Below are positions 10,755-17,604 of a DNA stretch of 64,000 bases, in pieces. The DNA is taken from NCBI RefSeq assembly GCF_003111645.1, contig NZ_CP022187.1:682001-746000 (forward strand). The letters run 5' to 3'. The notes beneath the pieces were generated by a model, which did not search any database, was not told the DNA's origin, and worked only from the letters and a program-made list of their open reading frames with translations. Source of the DNA: Parazoarcus communis. GTDB taxonomy: Bacteria; Pseudomonadota; Gammaproteobacteria; Burkholderiales; Rhodocyclaceae. The position numbers and the translations under genes were made by a program. Each line of letters begins with the position of its first letter. Within the stretch, counting starts at the first letter, position 1.

Positions 10755-12493
10755 TGAACGCGACTGCCCAGCAACGGGCCAGGCGGCAGCAGAAGGTCGA
10801 GGAGTTGTGCGCAGCCACGCTGCGTGCAATGACCGGCGATCCGGCGCTGCATTACCGCGGCCGGCGATTGCACCAAGGCACGCGGCCGTTGCCGATGCAT
10901 GCGCCGCATCTGCGCGTCGATCCCGATCTGGATGACTTCGCCGACTGCCGTGCGGCCGCCGATGGCATGGCGCTGCGCCTGCTGCATTCCGACCCCGCGC
11001 TGCATCGCAGCCTGTGTCCGACGGGCGGAATCGAGCGCCTGGTCTTTGAATGGCTTGAGCAGCTGCGGGTGGAAACCCATGTGCCGGCGGATATGCCGGG
11101 CATGGCGGCCAACCTGCATCGGCGCTTCGAAGACTGGTCGCGCACCTTTTACCGCGAAGGGCTCACCGAAGGCCGCCTCGGCATCCTGCTGTACACCGTG
11201 GTGCAGATGGTGTGGTCGCGCCTCAACGCCAGACCGGTGCTGGAGGAAACCGAGGACTACATCGAAGGCACGCGCGCCTCGCTGGTGAGCACGCTTGGCA
11301 CGCCGCTGGCGGGCATGCGCCGCAACCGCGGCGACCAGCGCGCCTTTGCCGCGCACGCGCTGGAAGCCGCGCGAGTGGTGGGTGAAACCATGCGCGCCGA
11401 CATGGCCGAGGCTGGCGCCGAAGCCGACGAGGCCGACCCGGATGACGAGGAGGAAGCCAAGAGCCGCTTCGCCCTTCTGCTCGATTTCGACCAGGACGAG
11501 GGCGACGGCGACAACATCGCCTCAGCGACTACGGGCGAGTCGAAGGTGTTCGGTGACGCGGAGCAGGCCTATCGCGTCTACACAACGCGCTTCGATACCG
11601 AGGTTGCCGCCGGCACGCTGGTACGCAAGGCGCTGCTGCGCGAGTACCGCGAACGGGTGGACAAGCGCATCGCCGAACAGGGCGTGAATCTGCCGCGCCT
11701 GGCGCGCATGCTCGGTGCGATCCTTGCACAGCCCCAGCGCGACGGCTGGCTGTTCGGTCAGGAAGAGGGCACGATCGACGGCGCGCGTCTGTCGCAGTTG
11801 ATCAGTTCGCCGGCTGAACGGCGGCTGTTCCGGCAGGATCAGTACAAGCCCGCGGCGGACTGCATCGTTAGCTTCCTCGTGGATTGCTCCGGGTCGATGA
11901 AGACGCACGCCGAGCCGGTGGCGGCAATGATCGACCTGCTGATCCGTGCGCTTGAAATGGTCGGCGTGACGACCGAATTGCTGGGTTTCACCACCGGTGC
12001 GTGGAACGGCGGGCGTGCGGTCAAGGAGTGGATGAGCCATGGGCGGCCGGCCAACCCCGGGCGCCTCAACGAAGTCACTCACATGGTGTTCAAGGAGGCG
12101 GAACGCAACTGGCGGCGTTCGCGGGTGGACATGATGGCGCTGCTCAAGCCCGATCTCTTTCGTGAGGGCATCGATGGCGAGGCGGTGGACTGGGCCTGCA
12201 ACCGCATGCTCGCGCGCGACGAGGCACGGCGCATCCTGATCGTGATCTCCGACGGTTGTCCGGCCGACAGCGCGACCGGGCGTGCCAATGATGATTTCTA
12301 TCTCGACAACCATCTGAAGGATGTCGTCGCACGCCGCGAACAGCAGGGTGCGGTGGAGATTCTGGGGCTCGGTGTAGGGCTTGATCTGAGCCCGTTCTAC
12401 CGACGCTGCCTGGCAACCGACATGAGCCAGGCGCTGGACAACAATCTGTTCTACGAAATCGTTCAGCTCATCGGCGGGCGTCATCGGCGCTGA
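10754..12493 (+). CDS. cobT: CobT-like VWA-domain protein (cobaltochelatase subunit homologue)
   Basis: A 579-residue protein with an N-terminal helical region, an acidic linker (DEADPDDEEEAK, about residue 225) and a C-terminal von Willebrand A domain with an intact MIDAS motif DCSGSMK starting at D377 and ISDGCPAD further on. This is the CobT layout, the MIDAS partner of the CobS AAA ring. The start overlaps the cobS stop by one base (TAATG), so the two are translationally coupled. The operon contains no chelatase subunit. NorD-like VWA proteins are a remote alternative, but the CobS pairing argues for CobT. Confidence 0.9.
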   Translation: MNATAQQRARRQQKVEELCAATLRAMTGDPALHYRGRRLHQGTRPLPMHAPHLRVDPDLDDFADCRAAADGMALRLLHSDPALHRSLCPTGGIERLVFEWLEQLRVETHVPADMPGMAANLHRRFEDWSRTFYREGLTEGRLGILLYTVVQMVWSRLNARPVLEETEDYIEGTRASLVSTLGTPLAGMRRNRGDQRAFAAHALEAARVVGETMRADMAEAGAEADEADPDDEEEAKSRFALLLDFDQDEGDGDNIASATTGESKVFGDAEQAYRVYTTRFDTEVAAGTLVRKALLREYRERVDKRIAEQGVNLPRLARMLGAILAQPQRDGWLFGQEEGTIDGARLSQLISSPAERRLFRQDQYKPAADCIVSFLVDCSGSMKTHAEPVAAMIDLLIRALEMVGVTTELLGFTTGAWNGGRAVKEWMSHGRPANPGRLNEVTHMVFKEAERNWRRSRVDMMALLKPDLFREGIDGEAVDWACNRMLARDEARRILIVISDGCPADSATGRANDDFYLDNHLKDVVARREQQGAVEILGLGVGLDLSPFYRRCLATDMSQALDNNLFYEIVQLIGGRHRR

Positions 12494-12677
12494 TCGCATG
12501 CCGCATTTGAGTGTCAGGTGCTGGTCCAAGTGAATTCCCGGAACTGGCTCTACTGCGGGCTTGCGGCGTCCAGCTAAGCTCGGCACACAGCCAAAGGTGC
12601 CAGGACGTCCGCCCTGCATCGTAGTCGGCGGCATTCTGGCGTAACACTCCTCCACCCTTTCGCAACTCCGGACAAGC

Positions 12678-13523
12678 ATGCAACTCAAGACAGCCGGGAC
12701 CGATCCCGGGCGATCGCCGCCTTCGATGGCGCATCAGAGTCAGTCAGCGGATGTGCCTCGCCTCGGCAGGCCATTCTTGCTGGGCCTGCTGGTGGCGGTG
12801 CTGACGTTGCTGGCCATCATGCTCGGTTCGATGCCGTTCGGGAGCGGACGGCTTGCCGGCAGCCCGCCGCGCCAGACTGCGGCGATCCTCGGCGCTGTGC
12901 TCCTGTTCGTGCCGGTTCTGTTCTCGGTCACCAAGCGCGGGGGGCTGAGCGCTTGTCCGCCGGCGTGGTTTGTCGCCCACGTGCTTGCGAGTTCGGCGGG
13001 ACTGGCTCTGATCTGTTTCCATGGGCTGGGTGGCAGCCTGCTGTCGCCGCCGGGTGCAGTGCTCGGACTGCTGTTCTTCCTCGTGCTTCAGGGGACGCTG
13101 GCGCGCATCTTTCTGTCTGCCCGTTTCTCGCAGCAGTTCGGCTCGCGTGCGTCGAGCTTCCTGCGCGTCGATGGCGTCGACAGAGCGGCGCTTGCCGCCG
13201 TGATCGAGCGTAAGCGCGCACTTCTCGCGACCCTTGATCCGGCTGCCAGCGAGAGCGTGTTCTCGCCCAATCTGCGTCATGCGCTGCGGCATCCGCGGCT
13301 GACCCTGAAATATGCAAGGCTGGTCGCAGCAGAGTCGCGTCTCGTCGGGGCGCGCCGGCGGGCAGGCACGGTGCTGTCCTTGTGGCGTCGTGTTCACATT
13401 GCTGCCGCCATTGCCTTTGTTTCCGGCCTGATTCTGCATGTGGTGGTTGTCACGTTCTTCGCCGCTTATGCGGCCGGTGGCAGGGCGATCTACTGGTGGC
13501 ATCTCGCCGCGTGGGGGGCATGA
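12678..13523 (+). CDS. Di-heme b-type cytochrome membrane subunit (unassigned)
   Basis: A 281-residue membrane protein with about five hydrophobic helices. Two helices each carry an H-X13-H pair (HVLASSAGLALICFH and HIAAAIAFVSGLILH), the spacing expected for two b hemes stacked in a four-helix bundle. A cytoplasmic loop lies between the helices. Its stop overlaps the start of the molybdoenzyme gene (ATGA), so it is probably that enzyme's quinone-linked membrane anchor. I do not recognise a named family. The start at 12678 has a weak ribosome binding site; ATG 12726 is possible. Confidence 0.7.
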   Translation: MQLKTAGTDPGRSPPSMAHQSQSADVPRLGRPFLLGLLVAVLTLLAIMLGSMPFGSGRLAGSPPRQTAAILGAVLLFVPVLFSVTKRGGLSACPPAWFVAHVLASSAGLALICFHGLGGSLLSPPGAVLGLLFFLVLQGTLARIFLSARFSQQFGSRASSFLRVDGVDRAALAAVIERKRALLATLDPAASESVFSPNLRHALRHPRLTLKYARLVAAESRLVGARRRAGTVLSLWRRVHIAAAIAFVSGLILHVVVVTFFAAYAAGGRAIYWWHLAAWGA

Positions 13524-16462
13524 GCATGGCCCGTCTTGCCTTGAGCATCGATCTGGAGCGCTGTACCGGTTGCAGGAGCTGCGAGGCCGCCTGCAAGCAG
13601 GTCAACGGCCTGGGGCCGCACGAATACCGCAACAAGGTGATGTGGCTGGGCGCCCCCGAGGTGCCTGCGCTCGATTTTCTCACCGTCACGTGTCAGCAGT
13701 GCGAGCGTCCTGCCTGCGTGCGTGCCTGCCCGGTGTCGCCCAAAGCGCTCTCGCGCGATCCGGTAACCGGGGTGGTCAGCGTCGATACCTCTCGCTGCAC
13801 CGGGTGTGGCGAATGCGTACTGGCCTGTCCCTATGGTGCGATGGGCTACGACCCGGTCGATCACCACGCGGTGAAGTGCGATCTGTGTGCGCCGCGGCGC
13901 GCGCGCGGAGAGGGGCCGGCGTGTGCCAGCGTGTGCCCGACGCGTGCGATTACGTTTGGCGAGCGCGATTCGCTGGTCGCACGGGCGGAGCTTGCCGGAA
14001 AGCCGGTGCGCGACCATGACCATTTTCTGCAGGGGCCTGCAACCCTGTATCTCGACCGCAAGCAGGTTGCCGGCACAGCGTCGCCCGACCGCCTTGCACA
14101 TGCGCGTGCGCCTGCATTGCTCACGGATCAATCGACCCGGCAGCGCTTGACTGCGGCGCACACGCAAGCGCCATATCGGCTGGACAAGTCGGCGCCAGCC
14201 GATGAGGTCAAGCCGGGCGGCTGCCACATTTGCTTTAACGGCTGCACCCTGAAGTTCCATCTGCGCGATGGCGAGGTGGTGAATATTCTCGGCAACGATG
14301 AAGATCCGGTGTTTCAGGGCCGGATCTGTCCCAAGTCGCAGATGACCCTGCAGCTCTACAAACATCCAGCCCGCCTGACGCGACCCTTGAAGCGGGTTGG
14401 CGAGCGGGGCAGCGGACGCTTCGAGGAGATCAGCTGGGAGCAAGCCCTCGACGAAATCGCGCAGCGCCTGATGGCGGTGCGGACCGAGCACGGCGGCGAG
14501 GCCTTGGCAATCCACATGGGTACCCGCACCGGCGTGCTCAACATCATGGGTTACACACGGCTCTTTTCCCAGCTCTGGGGCACGCCAAACGTGCTGACCA
14601 CCGAGCCCTTCTGCGATGCGGGCAAAGTCGTCGCGCTGGAACTCACGCTGGGTTCGACCAGTGTCGGCAACATCTACACCGAGGATGACATCGGCAGCGC
14701 GCGTCTCTTCGTCTACTTTGGCGACAATCAGGCAGAGACCCGGCCGGTCAACTTCGGCATGGTGAATGACTGGCGCCTCACCAGTGGTGCCCGCATGGTT
14801 GTCATCGACCCTCGCCTTACTGCCACAGCGAGCAAGGCTGATGAGTGGCTGGCGATCCGTCCGGGTACCGACATGGCGCTGGCGCTGGGTCTGATCCACG
14901 AGATCTTTGCCACCGGGCAGCACGACCAGGCGTTCTGCGAGGATTGGGTGCAGGGGTGGAGGATCTGGCGCGATTTCGTCAATGCGCAGGGCTACTCCGC
15001 AGAGTGGGCCGCAAGCATCACCGATCTCGATGTCACGACCATCCGCACACTGGCGACCGCCATTGCGAGCGCCGACGGTTGCATGATCTTTGCCAGTCGC
15101 GGTGTCAACCAGCACAGCAACTCGGTGCAGACCAACCGGGTGCTCATGTTCCTTGCCGCGATGACCGGCAACTGGGGGCGTCGCGGCGGGGGCTACTTCA
15201 ACGTGGCTTCCGAGCCTGACTGGGTGATGGTGCCCGTGCCCGAGGCACGGCGCGCGCCGATCACGAGGTCGGCAGTGGGCCGCAGTCCGGTGGCGTGGCT
15301 CGATGGCATGCGCAAGGGCAGTCCTTACCCCATCAGGGCGCTGATCACCGGCAATAATCCGGCAGCACAGTGGCCGGGCGGATCTGCAGTGGAAGACGCC
15401 TTGAAGAGCCTCGACCTCCTGGTACATGTCGAATTGTTCAGGAACGAGACGTCTGCACTGGCCGACTATGTGCTGCCAGCGGCGAGCGGTATCGAGAAGG
15501 GTGGCATCAGTCGCCTTGCCGAGGATCGCCGCATTGTCTGGAACGACAGGATCATCGACCCGCCGGGGGAGGCGCGCTCGGATCACTGGATCTGGATCGA
15601 GCTCGGGAAGCGCTTCGGTTTCGAGGACGTGCTCAAGGACGAGTACAAGAATCCGAGCGTGTTCTGGGACGAGGTTTTCTGCCGCGCGACGCCCGATCTC
15701 AATGGCGTCACCATGGCACGCCTGAAGTCGACCCCATACCGCTGGGTACGCACACCGGTGGCGCATGAGGATGACCCTGAGCAAGGTACCTTGTATCTCG
15801 AAGGCACGACAGCGTTCGGCTGCACTGACGGACGACGGTTTCCCACCGCAAGCGGGAAGCTGGAATTCTGGAACGAGGCGCTTGAGGAGAGGTTTCTTGC
15901 GATCGGCTTGTCGGCATTGCCGGTTTTCTATACGGAGGCGGAGCAACTCATCGACTTGCCCCATCTCGCGCCGCACGGCGAGAAGGCGGAGATGCAGGTT
16001 TCACCGTTCTTCCATAGTCGCGCAGTGGTTGAAGGCGCGGTCTGGACCGCGGCGACTTCAGACTCGCCCGGCGCGAAGCTGCGTGCACAGGGGTTCGATA
16101 CCGAACTGGTGACCGGACGACCCACCGCACCCCATTTTCATTCGTGGACGCATTACTTCTGGCAAGCCCAGGAGATGTGGCCGGACCTGTACTGCCAGTT
16201 GCACCCCGACAAAGCCAGCCGGATCGGCGTCAGGGATGGGGGGCGGGTCTGTGTCGAAACCCCGCGCGGGACGATCGAGGCGCGGGCCTGGATCACGCCG
16301 GGCATCCGTCCCGACGCAGTGTTTGTGCCAATCGGCTGGGACAGAACGCAGCCCTTCCATCCCGCGGACTCGGTGAATGCGCTCACCGAGGGGGCGCTCG
16401 ATCCGGTGTCGCATCAGAGTAATCTGAAGCTGCACCTCTGCCGCGTGCGTGCGGCAACCTGA
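13520..16462 (+). CDS. Fused 4Fe-4S ferredoxin / molybdopterin oxidoreductase
   Basis: A 980-residue protein starting at ATG 13520, coupled by ATGA to the cytochrome gene. Residues 1-190 are a four-cluster ferredoxin of DmsB/PsrB type: C15-X2-C18-X2-C21-X3-C25, CQQCERPACVRACP, CTGCGECVLACP and CDLC...CASVCP. From residue 230 a molybdopterin (bis-MGD) catalytic chain follows, with its own cluster C235-X2-C238-X3-C242-X27-C270 and a probable molybdenum-ligand cysteine C365 (EPFCDAG). The C-terminal MGD-binding domain ends near 970. There is no Tat signal, so the enzyme should be cytoplasmic. The B-A order fusion replaces separate subunits. The substrate is unknown; sulfur oxyanions are one idea given the neighbourhood. 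Confidence 0.88.
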   Translation: MSMARLALSIDLERCTGCRSCEAACKQVNGLGPHEYRNKVMWLGAPEVPALDFLTVTCQQCERPACVRACPVSPKALSRDPVTGVVSVDTSRCTGCGECVLACPYGAMGYDPVDHHAVKCDLCAPRRARGEGPACASVCPTRAITFGERDSLVARAELAGKPVRDHDHFLQGPATLYLDRKQVAGTASPDRLAHARAPALLTDQSTRQRLTAAHTQAPYRLDKSAPADEVKPGGCHICFNGCTLKFHLRDGEVVNILGNDEDPVFQGRICPKSQMTLQLYKHPARLTRPLKRVGERGSGRFEEISWEQALDEIAQRLMAVRTEHGGEALAIHMGTRTGVLNIMGYTRLFSQLWGTPNVLTTEPFCDAGKVVALELTLGSTSVGNIYTEDDIGSARLFVYFGDNQAETRPVNFGMVNDWRLTSGARMVVIDPRLTATASKADEWLAIRPGTDMALALGLIHEIFATGQHDQAFCEDWVQGWRIWRDFVNAQGYSAEWAASITDLDVTTIRTLATAIASADGCMIFASRGVNQHSNSVQTNRVLMFLAAMTGNWGRRGGGYFNVASEPDWVMVPVPEARRAPITRSAVGRSPVAWLDGMRKGSPYPIRALITGNNPAAQWPGGSAVEDALKSLDLLVHVELFRNETSALADYVLPAASGIEKGGISRLAEDRRIVWNDRIIDPPGEARSDHWIWIELGKRFGFEDVLKDEYKNPSVFWDEVFCRATPDLNGVTMARLKSTPYRWVRTPVAHEDDPEQGTLYLEGTTAFGCTDGRRFPTASGKLEFWNEALEERFLAIGLSALPVFYTEAEQLIDLPHLAPHGEKAEMQVSPFFHSRAVVEGAVWTAATSDSPGAKLRAQGFDTELVTGRPTAPHFHSWTHYFWQAQEMWPDLYCQLHPDKASRIGVRDGGRVCVETPRGTIEARAWITPGIRPDAVFVPIGWDRTQPFHPADSVNALTEGALDPVSHQSNLKLHLCRVRAAT

Positions 16463-16484
16463 TACAACATGAAGGATAAGAGAA

Positions 16485-16853
16485 TTGGCGATCCAGGTCA
16501 TCGACTTCAACAACCCGGATACCATCGCGACCACGAGCCGGCTTGCCGACAGGCCCGACCGGGTCGTGGGGGGTGATCCGATTCACACCAACAGGGCGAT
16601 GTTCGACAGCGCGGACGGCGAACTCATTGCGGGCACCTGGACCAGCACGCCGGGGAAATGGCATGCATTCACCGACCGTGACGAGTTCTGCTACATCATC
16701 AGCGGACATGTTCGGCTGATTGCAGAAGATGGCAGCGCGCAGACGTTCAGGACCGGCGATGCGTTCCTGATACCGAACGGTTTTCGCGGTTTCTGGGATG
16801 TGGTTGAAACGACGACCAAGCACTACGTGATCCGCAGCTATAAAGCCGATTGA
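16485..16853 (+). CDS. Cupin-domain protein (small, cupin_3-like)
   Basis: A 122-residue single-cupin protein with a TTG start at 16485 behind AAGGATAAGAG; the ATG at 16469 is out of frame. Cupin motif 1 region is GTWTSTPGKWHAFTDRDEFCYIISG and motif 2 is GDAFLIPNGFRGFWDV. The WHAFTDRDEFCY pattern resembles the DUF861-type cupins, where metal ligands are reduced. It begins 22 bases after the molybdoenzyme and belongs to the same operon. It may bind a small carboxylate or metal; no reaction can be assigned. Confidence 0.8.
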   Translation: MAIQVIDFNNPDTIATTSRLADRPDRVVGGDPIHTNRAMFDSADGELIAGTWTSTPGKWHAFTDRDEFCYIISGHVRLIAEDGSAQTFRTGDAFLIPNGFRGFWDVVETTTKHYVIRSYKAD

Positions 16854-16879
16854 GGGCTGGCACACAGGAGAGACAGGCG

Positions 16880-17233
16880 ATGGCAAAGAAGAGAGTGGTG
16901 ACCCAGTTCGGGATGGGGAGCTCGATCCGCAGCAAGAACTACACCGAGGCCGCTGCGCGCGCGATTCGCGACGCGCTGTGGCACAACTCGCTGAACGTGG
17001 CAGAAGCCTTCGGCTTTCCGAAAACCGCGATGATCATCGACGTGGAGATCGGGGTGCAGAAACCGGAAGAGGTCGATACCTCGGCGCTGCACGGAATCTT
17101 TCCCTACGGTCAGCCCTCGATCACCGTGGTCAAGGGCGGGCTGGACATTCCGAAACCGCACACCGACGGCCTGACCGTGATTGCAAATGCCGCAATCATC
17201 GTATCGTTCGACATGGAGCCCGCAAATGACTGA
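16880..17233 (+). CDS. Lin0512-family protein, first paralogue
   Basis: A 117-residue protein starting MAKKRVVTQFGMGSSIRSKN behind a CAGGAGAGAC ribosome binding site. It matches the small Lin0512 (TIGR02058) family: a GMG-S/T turn, YTEAAARAIRDALWHNSL helix, and IDVEIGVQKPEEVD. The family has no established function. It overlaps the next gene by eight bases, and the two proteins are paralogues, so they may form a heteromer. The operon context is the cytochrome b/molybdoenzyme/cupin set. Confidence 0.8.
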   Translation: MAKKRVVTQFGMGSSIRSKNYTEAAARAIRDALWHNSLNVAEAFGFPKTAMIIDVEIGVQKPEEVDTSALHGIFPYGQPSITVVKGGLDIPKPHTDGLTVIANAAIIVSFDMEPAND

Positions 17234-17603
17234 GGCGATCACGGAGAAACGCATCATTCTCGAGATGGGTACCGGCAATGATCTCTACGGTGCCGACTAC
17301 ACCAAGGCTGCCATCCGCGCGGTACACGACGCGCTGCATCACTCGTCGATCGTGCTGTTCAAGTCGCTGGGCTACGATCACTTGAGCATGCGGGTGCAGG
17401 TCACGATCGGTGTGCAGGAGCCGGACAAGGTCGACACCGATCGCGTGGCTGCGGAGTTGCCGCGTGGCCGGGCAGAGGTGACGGCGGTGTTTGGCGGGCT
17501 GAACGTGCGGGATGACGAACAGGATACGACGCATGTGATCGCCACTGCGGCCGTCGAAGCCTATCTGCCGGTGGATGCGGCGGAGTGGAAGCTTTGCAGC
17601 TGA
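17226..17603 (+). CDS. Lin0512-family protein, second paralogue
   Basis: A 125-residue paralogue of the preceding protein: LEMGTGNDLYGADYTKAAIRA aligns with QFGMGSSIRSKNYTEAAARA, and VTIGVQEPDKVDTD with VEIGVQKPEEVDTS. Its start lies inside the preceding gene (eight-base overlap). It is the last gene of the plus-strand operon and ends one base from the convergent GGDEF/EAL gene. Function unknown. Confidence 0.8.
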   Translation: MTEAITEKRIILEMGTGNDLYGADYTKAAIRAVHDALHHSSIVLFKSLGYDHLSMRVQVTIGVQEPDKVDTDRVAAELPRGRAEVTAVFGGLNVRDDEQDTTHVIATAAVEAYLPVDAAEWKLCS

Positions 17604-17604
17604 G

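Noticed and set aside
12678-16462. Calling the cytochrome b and molybdoenzyme a sulfite dehydrogenase (SoeABC)
   Set aside because: SoeC is an NrfD-type membrane protein and SoeB is a separate subunit, whereas here the anchor is a di-heme cytochrome and the subunits are fused. The idea is kept only as a hypothesis.
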